A DNA stretch of 48,498 bases from Nostoc sp. NOS(2021) (GTDB taxonomy: Bacteria; Cyanobacteriota; Cyanobacteriia; Cyanobacteriales; Nostocaceae), in assembly GCF_017115025.1 (NCBI RefSeq), contig NZ_JABXKM010000203.1, positions 1-48,498 on the forward strand, in the 5' to 3' direction. This document shows positions 1 through 9,194 of the stretch, piece after piece (positions within the stretch are counted from its first letter, which is position 1; each line of letters begins with the position of its first letter). The notes below the pieces were generated by a model, which ran no database searches, was not told the origin of the DNA, and saw nothing but the letters and a program-made list of their open reading frames with translations. A program made the translations under genes and the position numbers.

Positions 1-147
1 CCGGGTGTGACGGCTCCGATTGTTGGTGCTAGTAAGATAGAGCATCTCAAAGAAGCGGTTGAGGCTATAGATTTGGTGCTTTCTGAGGAAGAGCGTAAGT
101 TCTTAGAGGAACCTTACAAACCTCATCTGATCATAGGGCATCGCTAG
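1..147 (+). CDS. Aldo/keto reductase, C-terminal fragment
   Basis: The window opens inside a reading frame of 48 residues that ends at a TAG stop. It reads PGVTAPIVGASKIEHL, then an acidic helix and LSEEERKFLEEPYKPH. This is the usual C-terminal end of NADP-dependent aldo/keto reductases: the I-V-G-A-S phosphate-binding segment for NADP followed by the last helix. The start lies outside the window, so substrate and full length cannot be judged. An imperfect hairpin (GGGTTGATC at 208-216 with GATCAACCC at 239-247) lies downstream. Confidence 0.8.
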   Translation, partial: PGVTAPIVGASKIEHLKEAVEAIDLVLSEEERKFLEEPYKPHLIIGHR

Positions 148-279
148 CTTGAGATTTTATACTGCCGATGAAGGCAGATGAACGCAGATAATTAGCTAAA
201 ATCATCTGGGTTGATCGGCGGTTTAAATTTGGGCTTGTGATCAACCCGTAGTTGACTAAGAATCAATAATACAATACGA

Positions 280-921
280 GTGCGAACAGAACTGGTTATT
301 TTTGACTGTGATGGAGTGTTAGTAGACAGCGAGACATTGGGTAATCGCGTTCTTGTCCAATTTGTCGCAGAATTCGGACTCGCGTTAGAGCTTGAAGAAG
401 CCATTTTATTATTCAAGGGTTGCAAAATGGCTGATTGTGTTGCTGTCATTGAGCAAAGGCTTGAGCAGAAATTGCCGCAAGATTTTGTGACTCAGCTTCG
501 TGCCCGGACTACCGAAGTATTTAAGCGTGAACTGCTTCCTGTGGAAGGAATAGAGGCAGCTTTAGACAAAATCAATCTACCTATCTGCGTTGCTTCCAGT
601 GGCCCACTAGAAAAAATTAAGTTAGCTCTACGTGTCACTAACCTGCTACCTCGATTTGAAGGACGTATCTTTAGCTCCGATGAAATTGGAAGTTGGAAGC
701 CAGCACCTGACTTATTCTTATATGCAGCTAAAAATATGGGAGTTCAACCTTCATCTTGCACTGTTGTAGAAGATAGCGTTTTGGGTGTGCGTGCAGGTGT
801 GGCCGCTAGTATGAGAGTTTTAGGGTATACCAATCAGGATGAGGCTACTCTACTGGAGTCATTTGGAGTAACTGTCTTTCACTCAATGTGCCAACTGCCT
901 TGTTTACTGTCAAACCATTAG
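280..921 (+). CDS. HAD-superfamily phosphatase (subfamily IA, beta-phosphoglucomutase/YieH-like)
   Basis: This 213-residue protein starts with GTG. Its N-terminus VIFDCDGVLVDSE is HAD motif I, with nucleophile D9 and acid/base D11. A helical cap follows. CVASSGP is motif II, the lysine of GSWKPAPDLF is motif III, and VVEDSVLGVRAG is motif IV. The family dephosphorylates small sugar phosphates such as 6-phosphogluconate, or isomerises beta-phosphoglucose. The sequence alone does not fix the substrate, although D-x-D followed by G-V-L-V-D-S-E fits the phosphogluconate phosphatase branch. A PhnZ-like HD gene lies 114 bp downstream on the same strand, so the two may be co-expressed. No strong Shine-Dalgarno is visible before the GTG, but motif I begins six residues in, which supports this start. 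Confidence 0.85.
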   Translation: MRTELVIFDCDGVLVDSETLGNRVLVQFVAEFGLALELEEAILLFKGCKMADCVAVIEQRLEQKLPQDFVTQLRARTTEVFKRELLPVEGIEAALDKINLPICVASSGPLEKIKLALRVTNLLPRFEGRIFSSDEIGSWKPAPDLFLYAAKNMGVQPSSCTVVEDSVLGVRAGVAASMRVLGYTNQDEATLLESFGVTVFHSMCQLPCLLSNH

Positions 922-1035
922 TTTATATGGTTGGATAATGTCAGAAAATCTAACCCAGATCACTTAACTGAGTTGCAAAAAATAACTCACATTGGATAAA
1001 CAGAGAATTTTGAGGTTTACATCAGGAGTAATGTA

Positions 1036-1626
1036 ATGACATCATCTACAAAAAGACCTATTGCCACCTATACACGAATGGCAGATGGAACAAAAGAGGA
1101 TTATCTGCTGTTACGGGAACACTCTAAACCTCGCTTGAATCAGGTTGCCGATCGCGCACTGACACTTTTAGTTGGCTTACAAGAGAGTTATCCAGGAAAT
1201 CTGATTGATCGCTATCAGCATTCGCTACAAACGGCAACACGGGCTTTTCGGGATGAGGCAGAAGAAGAGGTCGTGGTGGCTGCGTTGCTTCACGATATTG
1301 GAGATTTATTAGCACCCGTCAATCACGCACAGCTAGCAGCAGCTATCCTCAAACCTGATGTGAGTCCAGCTACCCATTGGATAGTTGAACATCATGGGAT
1401 TTTCCAAGGCTATTATTTCTGGCATCATACAGGACGCGATCGCCATGCTAGAGAAAAGTTTCGAGGTCATCCTTACTTTGACCGCACTGCTGAGTTCTGC
1501 CATAAGTGGGATCAAGAATCATTTGATCCAAACTATGATACTTTGCCGCTGACTTTCTTTGAGCCGATGGTACACCGGATCTTCGCTCGTCAACCTTGGG
1601 GTCAGCATACAAAAGAGGAATCTTAA
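1036..1626 (+). CDS. HD-domain protein, PhnZ/TmpB-like oxygenase family candidate
   Basis: A 196-residue soluble protein with ATG start and an AGGAG box at 1024-1028. The metal-binding pattern is that of HD-domain diiron oxygenases. It has YQHSLQTA, then AALLHDIGD (the HD pair), NHAQLAA, a VEHHGIF histidine cluster and a late KWDQESFDP aspartate. This spacing resembles PhnZ and TmpB, which oxidise 2-amino-1-hydroxyethylphosphonate or methylated relatives, and more distantly myo-inositol oxygenase. Family membership is inferred from the motif order. The substrate is unknown and no other phosphonate genes are nearby. The upstream HAD phosphatase and the downstream SsuA-like binding protein lie on the same strand and could belong to an organophosphorus or organosulfur accessory set. 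Confidence 0.7.
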   Translation: MTSSTKRPIATYTRMADGTKEDYLLLREHSKPRLNQVADRALTLLVGLQESYPGNLIDRYQHSLQTATRAFRDEAEEEVVVAALLHDIGDLLAPVNHAQLAAAILKPDVSPATHWIVEHHGIFQGYYFWHHTGRDRHAREKFRGHPYFDRTAEFCHKWDQESFDPNYDTLPLTFFEPMVHRIFARQPWGQHTKEES

Positions 1627-1759
1627 TGAGGCAGGAGGCAGAAGGGAAAAGGGTTTTAGCACCGTTCCTCTTTCTTCACATAGTTATGTCTATTTGTACC
1701 TTTCTACTTAACGTTGAGATTAATGTTAGCGAAAAAGTATCGGAGTGCAGGAGTCAAAC

Positions 1760-2752
1760 ATGATTCGATTCGACCATACTAACAAGGCACTCATTCTGTT
1801 GGTTGCATTCCTCCCCTTGCTAGGACTGTATGGGTGTGGGCAACTAACCAGCCCGCAAAAAGCAGCAACTGTTGATCTGTCGCAAGTGACTGTGGTGCTG
1901 GGCGATCAAGTCGGTGGTACGCGAGCGCTTGTCGAAGCCGCCAATGCACTTGAAGGTGTGCCGTATAAATACAAATGGGCAAGCTTCCAGGGTGCAGCAC
2001 CTTTGTTTGAAGCGCTGCGTGTGGGTGCAGTCGATACCGCGCCTGCCGGCGATCTTCCAGTTCTGGCCGCAGCTGTGGGTCAGACGCCGCTGAAGATCCT
2101 TGCAACCAGGGTCGGCAAGAGCGAAGGACTTGGCATCATCGTTCACGCCGATTCTCCGATCAAACGTGTGGCCGACCTGAAGGGAAAGACGGTGATCGTG
2201 TCTTCGGCGCGGGGCAGTGTCTCGCAGTACCAGCTTTACGGTGCGCTCGAAGAGGTTGGTCTCAAACGCAGTGATGTAACGGTTAAATTCGTGTTGCCGA
2301 CTGATGCGGCTGCGGCCTTCTCATCCAAGAGTATCGAAGTGTGGGCGACCTTCGATCCCTACTTCTACGTGGCGCAGCAAAATGGCGGGCGGGTGCTGCG
2401 CGACGGCCAAGGCATCAACAGTGGATTGTCGTTAATCACCGCAAGCGAAGAGGCCTTGGCCAATCCGGGCAAGCGGGCGGCGATCGCAGATTTTTTGAAG
2501 CGATTGAACAAAGCTAGCGACTGGGCGATCGCTAATCCAGACGCCTATGCTCAGGTTTACGCGAAACTGTCGCGCTTGCCACTGAACACCTCGAAATCTA
2601 TTACCCAGCGTTCCGCGCGAGAACTACGCCCGGTTAGCAATGACGATATCCGCGCATTGCAAACTGTGGCGGATCGTTCCTACCAGGACAAAATCCTGCC
2701 TGTACGGATCGAGGTGCGTTCCATCGCCGACCAAAGTATCTGGACGAAATGA
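1760..2752 (+). CDS. SsuA/TauA-like ABC transporter substrate-binding lipoprotein
   Basis: I choose the ATG at 1760 over an in-frame GTG at 1745, because AGGAG at 1749-1753 sits six bases before it. A signal peptide ends in a lipobox (LGLYGC), giving a lipid-anchored periplasmic protein of about 330 residues. The body follows the aliphatic sulfonate/nitrate/taurine binding fold: VTVVLGDQVGG, then GAAPLFEALRVGAVD, then PIKRVADLKGKTV, then WATFDPY. It would deliver an organosulfur or similar ligand to an ABC permease. No permease or ATPase gene is adjacent. The gene is far more GC-rich than its neighbours (39 of 60 bases at 2041-2100), which suggests recent acquisition. It ends five bases from the convergent GNAT gene. 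Confidence 0.8.
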   Translation: MIRFDHTNKALILLVAFLPLLGLYGCGQLTSPQKAATVDLSQVTVVLGDQVGGTRALVEAANALEGVPYKYKWASFQGAAPLFEALRVGAVDTAPAGDLPVLAAAVGQTPLKILATRVGKSEGLGIIVHADSPIKRVADLKGKTVIVSSARGSVSQYQLYGALEEVGLKRSDVTVKFVLPTDAAAAFSSKSIEVWATFDPYFYVAQQNGGRVLRDGQGINSGLSLITASEEALANPGKRAAIADFLKRLNKASDWAIANPDAYAQVYAKLSRLPLNTSKSITQRSARELRPVSNDDIRALQTVADRSYQDKILPVRIEVRSIADQSIWTK

Positions 2753-2757
2753 CGCGT

Positions 2758-3213
2758 TTAGTCAAAGCGATCGCACTCAGGCATCCAGTAATATTCCACA
2801 TTCGGTTGACCGTTGATTTTGTTTATTGACAGTTTGCCCACTTTGAAACCGTGTCGTTCGTAAAAAGCACAAGCTCGGATATTCGCTTGTAATGTGTGAA
2901 GCTCTAAACCTTGGGGACAAATTGCTTTAGATTTATCAAGTAATGCTGAACCAATACCCTGATTTTGGTAAGTCGCATCTACAAACAGCTGGCTTAACCA
3001 TTGTTCCTGTTTGATGACTACAACAAAACCGACAATCTGATTTTCAACTTTAGCCAGCCAAACATCCCCGCGTGCAGCAAGGTCATCACGAAATCGAGCT
3101 TTCCATAAGGAATATGGCTGTGGATGTTTAATATGAGAAAATGTTTCATGCCAAGTTCGATACCACAGCTGAACGGTATCTTCTAAATCATCTAATTGAT
3201 AGGGACGAATCAT
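2758..3213 (-). CDS. GNAT family N-acetyltransferase
   Basis: About 151 residues. Two GTG codons lie just upstream in frame, but the ATG at 3213 gives the usual start MIRPYQLDDLEDTVQLW. The acetyl-CoA-binding motif A is clear: LSQLFVDATYQNQGIGSALL, with the Q/R-x-x-G-x-G/A signature. It is followed by LHTLQANIRACAFYERHGF, the normal C-terminal half of the GNAT fold. The acceptor is unknown; amino acids, antibiotics, polyamines and protein N-termini are all used by the family. The gene converges with the SsuA-like gene, with five bases between stops and no room for a separate terminator. Confidence 0.85.
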   Translation of the reverse strand: MIRPYQLDDLEDTVQLWYRTWHETFSHIKHPQPYSLWKARFRDDLAARGDVWLAKVENQIVGFVVVIKQEQWLSQLFVDATYQNQGIGSALLDKSKAICPQGLELHTLQANIRACAFYERHGFKVGKLSINKINGQPNVEYYWMPECDRFD

Positions 3214-3267
3214 CACCACGATATGGCAAGTTAGTTTTAAAGTACTACTTTAAAGTTTGCAGATCGT

Positions 3268-4716
3268 TTACTTAGTGGGCATAGAGATTTCCCAAATTCC
3301 TTGATTTCCACCATATTCCAAAACATAAATCTTATTGCCGATAATCTCATCATCAATGGGATTACTAAAACCTTGGACAATGCGCGTGGCGTTAAGTTTA
3401 TAGTTGGTAGTTCCTACTTTAGTTAACTTTAAATGCAGTAGGTCTTGGCCGGCATCTTTAAAAGGGCCTGGTATTGTATCGCCAGTAGGGTCGCCTATCG
3501 TCCAACTCAACATGAATCCATCTTTGTTGAATTCTGGACTCATCACTCCTTGTATATCAAAAACTAAGCCCAAAGGAGAACGGTGTGATGTAAAACTGCT
3601 CAAACTTTGCCCCAGAACACTGGCGTCTTTGATTTTGCCATCTAGAGGATCACGGAAATTGTCTGCGTCCGGCCCAAAATTAGGAATTGGTTCAATTAAG
3701 TTTCCAGTAGGCCGAACAGGAAAGGTTGGATCGTTACGATAGTAGCCTTTTGTGACTGCGCCAAATATGGGGTTTAACAAACGGTCAGTGGCAGGATTAT
3801 AATTGGGGAATTGTTGGGGATTGTCTGTCCCACCAATACGCCAGGGAAAGCCGTAATTACCACCTAAACGTAGCCAATTTAATTCTTCTGACATGTCGCG
3901 ATCGGGGCCATTATCTGCGCCAAATAAATCCCCATTGGGTGCAAAAGCCATATCAAAAGTATTACGTGTTCCTTCTGCAAAAATATAGCCAGCTGTCTTT
4001 AAGGTTGCTCGATTGTTTGCCAGAAAGAGATTTTTGCCATTAGTAGGAAGACGCAGTATACAGGCGGTTAATCCGACTTCGCGAGTATTGGGATATAGAC
4101 CATCAGCAGACTGAACCTCACCGTGATCGGTACGAGAACCGCTATTCACATAGATAAAGTTACCATCCGGGCTAACAACCACACCGTTGAAGCGATGGTC
4201 ATAGGCTGTTTTGCTTTTGGGATAGCCTGCACTCTTAGCTAAGATAGACCAGATACGTTGTCCTGTACTCGAATTAATTACGCCTTTAACAATAATAGCT
4301 TTCGTCTGGCTATTCCCAACGTCTGCATTGCCAACCAAATAAATTGTCCCGTTAGGGCCAATGGCCATACCTTCAGTCTCAGCTAGACTATGATTACTAG
4401 AGTTGTAGACAAGTGTACTAGTAGAAGCGGCTAAATTGACTTGATAAATCTCACCATTTTGTTTGAGGTAATAGAGGGTATTGTTTCGTGGATCTTTTGC
4501 AATCCGAACAGAAGCAGAGGCCGAGAATGTATTGAGAATATTGCGAATCTTAATATCAGGACGCAGGGCTTGAGGTGCAGCATTTACTCCAATAGTGCCA
4601 TGATTTAATAGAACTATTGTAAATAACAGCGTTTTGGCAGCGAAAAAGCACCTTTTTAGAGCGGAATTACCGATAAATCTGCGTTGAACTTGGTTGAATG
4701 ATTTAGTGTTATTCAT
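3268..4716 (-). CDS. Secreted PQQ-dependent sugar/sorbosone dehydrogenase-like beta-propeller
   Basis: A 482-residue protein with ATG start. An N-terminal hydrophobic segment (about residues 22-46, ending VNAAPQA) looks like a signal peptide. The core is a glucose/sorbosone dehydrogenase propeller. EGMAIGPNGTIYLVG and FNGVVVSPDGNFIYV are blade strands, and the diagnostic run is FAPNGDLFGADNGPDRD, EELN and GGNYGFPW. Known relatives are periplasmic PQQ-dependent aldose dehydrogenases, but many homologues lack confirmed activity. Whether this one binds PQQ or only calcium cannot be told here. It lies upstream of an RTX calcium-binding gene on the same strand direction, 209 bp apart, and both probably act outside the cell. 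Confidence 0.8.
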   Translation of the reverse strand: MNNTKSFNQVQRRFIGNSALKRCFFAAKTLLFTIVLLNHGTIGVNAAPQALRPDIKIRNILNTFSASASVRIAKDPRNNTLYYLKQNGEIYQVNLAASTSTLVYNSSNHSLAETEGMAIGPNGTIYLVGNADVGNSQTKAIIVKGVINSSTGQRIWSILAKSAGYPKSKTAYDHRFNGVVVSPDGNFIYVNSGSRTDHGEVQSADGLYPNTREVGLTACILRLPTNGKNLFLANNRATLKTAGYIFAEGTRNTFDMAFAPNGDLFGADNGPDRDMSEELNWLRLGGNYGFPWRIGGTDNPQQFPNYNPATDRLLNPIFGAVTKGYYRNDPTFPVRPTGNLIEPIPNFGPDADNFRDPLDGKIKDASVLGQSLSSFTSHRSPLGLVFDIQGVMSPEFNKDGFMLSWTIGDPTGDTIPGPFKDAGQDLLHLKLTKVGTTNYKLNATRIVQGFSNPIDDEIIGNKIYVLEYGGNQGIWEISMPTK

Positions 4717-4925
4717 TATTTTCTAGTCAGATGATTTTGTTGCTAAATTTTCTTGATGAGGAAAAAATTTTAGAGATTACGGGGTGAAATGAGCAATGGG
4801 TACTAGCTTATAAATAGTCCTTTGTTGGGTAAGGGGGGACACGTCGTTGTGTCGCTCTAGCCAGCAGTAAAAGTATCCTTCAATCAGCCTTCTAATATCA
4901 GTACTCTCTGAAGTTGACAACGTTC

Positions 4926-6269
4926 TTATGCCAAACTAACTTTTAGCGTATAAGGAACAGAGTTGCTGTCACTAGAACCAGAAAAAGTTCCGCCATCTTG
5001 AGGGAAGAAAGCATATTTACTCACTGAAATTGAGTACGTTCCAGCACCTAGTGAAGCGGTGATTAATGACCCAAAATCGGGGCCACTATCGTCGTCACTT
5101 TGCAGTAAAGTCCCAGCATTGTTAAACAGTCCGATAACTGTATCATCGGTTGTCACCGTACTGATGGTGACAACTTTTGGATTTGCTAGAGAAAATGTAA
5201 AAAAGTCGAAATCGGGATTGTCCCCCGGTTGAACTGTTACTAACTCACCTGAGAGATTAACGTCTGAGCCTGATGATAAAGAACCCAACCCTTCAGCGCT
5301 AGCTAGTGTATTGTTTGTAGCTTGTCCAGCATTTTCCCGCTCATAGAAAAGGAAGTCGTTACTATCAAGTCTAAGGTTCACTCTCCCTTGGACAATACCT
5401 ATAATCTCATCTGGCTCTGTTCCAGGTTTGTCTAAGAATATTTGTGTGTTGGCTCCAACAGATTGCAGGCGGTAGTCTTTTGGAGAGCCTTTGAGTTCTA
5501 TTTGATCTTCATTAGGGTTGAAGTCAGTAATAGTAGCCAAGTCCCCAAAACCAGCATTCGTAGTGTTTTTATCGTCGTAGTAGACATTTTTAGCGTCCCC
5601 AAGGACAAATCTATCTACCCCAATCCCACCAGTTAAGGTATCAGTTTCCCCTAATCCAGGTGGAAGCAGACTACCCGGAAAAACACCGATGAGGATATCG
5701 TCTCCAGACCCCCCATTGAGTATGTCATTGCCGGGCCCGCCCTGTAAACTATCATTGCCGTCGCCACCATTGAGGATATCATTGCCCAAATTACCATCTA
5801 ACGTGTCATCGCCTCCTCCGCTATTCAGAGTGTTGTTAGCAGTATTACCAAAGACGAAGTTGTTAAGACTGTTACCTGTCCCGTTGATGGCGCTAGTTCC
5901 GGTCAGCGTCAGGTTCTCTAGATTGATACCCAGTGTGTAGGTGACAGAAGACCGAACGGTATCTGTGCCTGAATTAGCAGCCTCCGTAATGGTATCAGCA
6001 GCACTGTCAATGATGTAAGCGTCGTCGCCCAGTCCCCCATTTAAGCTGTCAGTACCCAAGCCGCCATCAAGTGTGTCATTGCCAAGGCCACCGATTAAAC
6101 TGTCGTTTCCCGTCCCACCAAACAGTTTATCGTTACCAGCCGCACCATTCAGGGTGTCGTTACCGGACGGACTATTGGCATTACCACCATTAATCCAACC
6201 ATATATTGTGTCATCTCCCGAAGTCCCATTTCTGGTGTCAGGAGATGTAGTGCCGTAAATAACTGCCAT
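4926..6269 (-). CDS. RTX-repeat calcium-binding protein with C-terminal PPC domain
   Basis: A 447-residue protein with ATG start and no cleavable signal peptide. Two blocks of glycine/aspartate nonapeptides of the type GGxGNDxLx (about residues 15-85 and 130-200) are hemolysin-type calcium-binding repeats. Between them lies the ENLTLTG/INGTGN segment common in cyanobacterial RTX proteins. A linker ([26 protein letters not shown]) precedes a C-terminal bacterial pre-peptidase domain (about 330-447), with [15 protein letters not shown] and [12 protein letters not shown]. Such proteins normally leave by a type I (HlyBD/TolC) system and fold on calcium outside the cell. No enzyme domain is visible, so a surface or matrix role is more likely than a toxin. 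The upstream region is AT-rich and holds no type I transporter. Confidence 0.88.
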   Translation of the reverse strand: MAVIYGTTSPDTRNGTSGDDTIYGWINGGNANSPSGNDTLNGAAGNDKLFGGTGNDSLIGGLGNDTLDGGLGTDSLNGGLGDDAYIIDSAADTITEAANSGTDTVRSSVTYTLGINLENLTLTGTSAINGTGNSLNNFVFGNTANNTLNSGGGDDTLDGNLGNDILNGGDGNDSLQGGPGNDILNGGSGDDILIGVFPGSLLPPGLGETDTLTGGIGVDRFVLGDAKNVYYDDKNTTNAGFGDLATITDFNPNEDQIELKGSPKDYRLQSVGANTQIFLDKPGTEPDEIIGIVQGRVNLRLDSNDFLFYERENAGQATNNTLASAEGLGSLSSGSDVNLSGELVTVQPGDNPDFDFFTFSLANPKVVTISTVTTDDTVIGLFNNAGTLLQSDDDSGPDFGSLITASLGAGTYSISVSKYAFFPQDGGTFSGSSDSNSVPYTLKVSLA

Positions 6270-7354
6270 ATTATTTTTCCTGAATTTCTAACTAATGCCT
6301 AAGTTCGGCCTCAGTCAAAGAACTTTTTATAAGTTCAAGTTTAAATACAGATGCTTTTATTAACCTAATTAATACTAATACTACTTAGAAAATATTAATT
6401 ATTGATTTGGTTAGTTGACTATGCAAATGGTAAGTAATTGGGTCAAAATTCATTTATTTTAATTATTTTCCCTATATTTTTTCATTTTCAACTCACCTGT
6501 AATTATTTAATTATCATGAAGTACAAGGTTACATCAACTTCTTTACCAAATCTTCAAAATGTAAAGTTTGTGATTTTTAATCTTGTTAGAAATTTTTATA
6601 AAGTTTTATTAATAATTGCTTTAAAAATACTGCTTTTTTAGTAAAAATTACAATGTTTTTCAGCTTAATAGGGTATTTTCGTTAAGTTAAGTTTCAATAT
6701 CAATTTTCTTTTGTAAAAAAAATACTTTTATATTATTCAAAAATATTCTAAAATACATAAGTTAAATTTATAGATTATCCAGAGCATTTTTGAGCTTAAT
6801 AACACTTAAGCTTTACATAAATTTTATATGCTTCCTTTAAGTACTAAAGCTTATTCTGGGAAGGGATGCCCCAAAAAGCATGATGCTAAATTCAAGCTTA
6901 ATGAACCTAATTAACTCATCAGTGCTGGGTAATTTTGCCTCGCAAACTAGTTTAAACTCCAGAAAATGAATCTAAATACAGCAATTATCATTATGAGAAT
7001 GGTTATCAATGGGAGTAAGTAAAAAGGAGTGACGAGATTTTATCGTATTGACACCTCACCCATCACTCCTTATAACTTGCGCGTTGATTAGCTGTTACGC
7101 ATTATTAAATTACACCAGCTTACTACTTCATTTATCCTCTAACTAAAGAGGGGGATAATCATTAAGTTAATATGTGCTTTTATATACAACTTTTTTGCAA
7201 TTCAAGATAATGTTTTGACTGAAGTTTGTGCCTCGGAGTGTGTGTTGAATGATATCTCTGTGTTGGAAGGCCCAATTCAAAATGTACACAAAATAATGTA
7301 TATCTGATTTGACGTATATTGCTAAAATCGCCAGCGCAGCATGTCAAAACGCCT
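6270..7354. other. Intergenic region, AT-rich, between the RTX gene and glpK
   Basis: Just over 1 kb without a credible gene. It carries divergent promoters for the RTX gene (leftward) and glpK (rightward). Bases 6400-6830 are very AT-rich; short frames there have no coding character. A candidate Fur site lies at 6994-7008. An inverted repeat (AAGGAGTGA at about 7023-7031, TCACTCCTT at about 7062-7070) could form a loose hairpin. Confidence 0.6.
6994..7008. promoter_or_regulatory. Candidate Fur box
   Basis: TGAGAATGGTTATCA matches the 7-1-7 Fur consensus TGATAATnATTATCA at 12 of 14 defined positions. It is preceded by a partial overlapping half (ATTATCAT, 6985-6992), as in tandem Fur sites. 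No gene starts directly beside it: glpK begins about 350 bp to the right and the RTX gene about 725 bp to the left. Its role is therefore uncertain and a chance match in AT-rich DNA is possible. Confidence 0.4.
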
Positions 7355-8869
7355 ATGCACACACTTGGCAACACAACTCCATCATCGGGCTACATCTTAG
7401 CACTGGACTTAGGTACAACAGGCAACCGCGCCTTTGTATTTAACGCAGACGGCAAGATTGTTGGGCAGGCATACAAAGAACTAACTCAGTATTATCCTCA
7501 ACCCGGATGGTTAGAGCATGACCCCCAACAAATCTGGCAGGATACCTGTTGGGTGATGCAAACCGCAATTGGGAATGCCCAGATTGCTCCATCAGCGATC
7601 GCAGCCTTGGGACTAACTGTGCAGCGTGAAACCTGCTTGATTTGGGACAAAACTACTGGAAAACCATTCCATAGAGCGATCGTCTGGCAAGATCGTCGTA
7701 CTGCTCCCCTTTGCCACCAATTACAAGAGCAAGGCTACGCTGATGAAATTTACGATCGCACCGGATTAATTATCGATGCTTACTTTTCTGCTACCAAGCT
7801 CAGATGGCTATTAGACAATTTTACTGATATTGATCTGAACAATGTCTTGGCAGGAACCATTGATACCTGGGTGCTGTGGAACCTTACAGGTGGGAAAGCC
7901 CATGCTACTGACCACAGCAACGCCAGCCGGACAATGTTGATGAATCTCAAAACCTGTGAGTGGGATGAGATTTTACTGGATCTGTTTCAGATTCCGGCTC
8001 ATATTTTGCCCCAGATTCAGCCTAGTTTAGGAGTATTTGGAGTTACTGATACTACTTTGTTGGGCGTAGAAATTCCCATCACTGCCATCTTGGGGGATCA
8101 GCAAGCTGCTCTATTTGGTCATGGCTGCGATCGCCCCGGTTTGATGAAATGTACTTACGGTACTGGTAGCTTTTTAGTGGCTCATACAGGTAATCAAATT
8201 GTGCGATCCCCGCATCAACTCATTTCCACAGTGGCATGGACACAAGCAAATTCAAGGGGGACTTTAGATGTAGGCTATGCTCTTGAAGGCAGTATGTTTA
8301 CTAGTGGTGCTTGTATCCAATGGTTACGCGATCGCCTGAAGTTGATTAAAACTGCTGCTGAAACTGAAGCGATGGCAAATCAGGTAACAGATAATGGCGG
8401 AGTCTATTTTGTGCCTGCATTTAGTGGATTGGGTGCCCCCTACTGGGATATGAGCGCGAGGGGAGCCTTTTTCGGCATTACTGCCAGTGTACAACCAGAG
8501 CATCTAGTTCGCGCCGTGTTGGAAGCGATCGCCTATCAAGTTCTGGAGGTGGTGCAGGCGATAAATGCATCTAACAGTACTCCAGTTGGGCGATTAACCG
8601 TAGATGGTGGTGCTTGCGAGAATAATTTCCTAATGCAGTTCCAGGCTGATGTGCTAGGTATTCCAGTTGAACGGCCGATAATGCGTGATACGACCGTTCA
8701 GGGTGCAGCATTTGCAGCAGGTTTAGCTGTAGGATTTTGGCAGAGCTATGAAGCACTGGTGCAGCAACGGCAAATTGAGCGTGTGTTTGAGCCGGTGAAC
8801 AATTTCCCATTGTCCAATTTTGCGACTTGGCAAAAGGCAGTGAAACGCACTCTCGCTTGGGAGGACTAA
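7355..8869 (+). CDS. glpK: Glycerol kinase
   Basis: About 504 residues. An in-frame TTG lies 36 bases upstream, but the ATG at 7355 (MHTLGNTTPSSGYILALDLG) gives a normal N-terminus. The FGGY kinase ATP-binding start ALDLGTTGNRAFVFN is followed by WLEHDPQQIW, the adenosine and glycerol-site segments, ILGDQQAALFGHGC, KCTYGTGSFLVAHTG and the C-terminal VDGGACENNFLMQFQAD. This order matches GlpK, which phosphorylates glycerol to sn-glycerol-3-phosphate with ATP in the cytoplasm. The usual ALDQGTTSSR start reads ALDLGTTGNR here. No glpF or glpD gene is adjacent. A long hairpin follows the stop codon. Confidence 0.92.
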   Translation: MHTLGNTTPSSGYILALDLGTTGNRAFVFNADGKIVGQAYKELTQYYPQPGWLEHDPQQIWQDTCWVMQTAIGNAQIAPSAIAALGLTVQRETCLIWDKTTGKPFHRAIVWQDRRTAPLCHQLQEQGYADEIYDRTGLIIDAYFSATKLRWLLDNFTDIDLNNVLAGTIDTWVLWNLTGGKAHATDHSNASRTMLMNLKTCEWDEILLDLFQIPAHILPQIQPSLGVFGVTDTTLLGVEIPITAILGDQQAALFGHGCDRPGLMKCTYGTGSFLVAHTGNQIVRSPHQLISTVAWTQANSRGTLDVGYALEGSMFTSGACIQWLRDRLKLIKTAAETEAMANQVTDNGGVYFVPAFSGLGAPYWDMSARGAFFGITASVQPEHLVRAVLEAIAYQVLEVVQAINASNSTPVGRLTVDGGACENNFLMQFQADVLGIPVERPIMRDTTVQGAAFAAGLAVGFWQSYEALVQQRQIERVFEPVNNFPLSNFATWQKAVKRTLAWED

Positions 8870-8894
8870 CCCTTCACCAAAAAGAGTTAAAGCG

Positions 8895-8941
8895 TTTCCA
8901 CTTTCAAATAGTCAGTAAGCTTGACTATCTGAAAGTGGAAA
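8895..8941. terminator. Long hairpin between convergent glpK and GloVer gene
   Basis: The arms are 20 bases each (8895-8914 and 8922-8941, left arm TTTCCACTTTCAAATAGTCA) with one mismatch and a 7-base loop. There is no long T-run on the plus strand. On the minus strand the hairpin is followed by CTTTTT, so it may stop transcription from both sides. It sits 25 bp after glpK. A transposon-derived repeat is an alternative. Confidence 0.55.
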
Positions 8942-9075
8942 AATCTACGTTCTACTATTTATTTTGCACGTAGGTCGTCTGTCACACAATGAGAGGATTT
9001 TAGATTTTAGGTTTTAGATTTTAGATTGAAAGAGCAATCAAGTCACTTGCTCTGTTATTTAATTTTAGACTTCGG

Positions 9076-9112
9076 CGTTAGCGCTACTTCTCTACGAGAG
9101 GCTGCGCTAACG
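9076..9112. repeat. Dispersed hairpin repeat
   Basis: CGTTAGCGC (9076-9084) pairs with GCGCTAACG (9104-9112), with an inner CTCT/AGAG pairing. I recall the GTTAGCGC...GAGAGGCTGCGCTAAC pattern as a common interspersed hairpin in Nostoc-type genomes (not checked). It lies in a 325-bp gap between glpK and the convergent GloVer gene, which otherwise contains only AT-rich short-period sequence (TTTTAGATTTTAGATT around 9000-9027). Confidence 0.5.
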
Positions 9113-9194
9113 ACAAGGCTCAGTACAAGTCAGTCGAACGCTTTTGAATCTTCAATTCCATCTTCAAAAATTTAAAATCTAAAATTCGGTGAGG

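Noticed and set aside
6438..6641. 67-codon plus-strand frame in the AT-rich region
   Set aside because: Composition is explained by AT-rich DNA (Ile, Leu, Phe, Asn, Lys), with no ribosome binding site and no recognisable domain.
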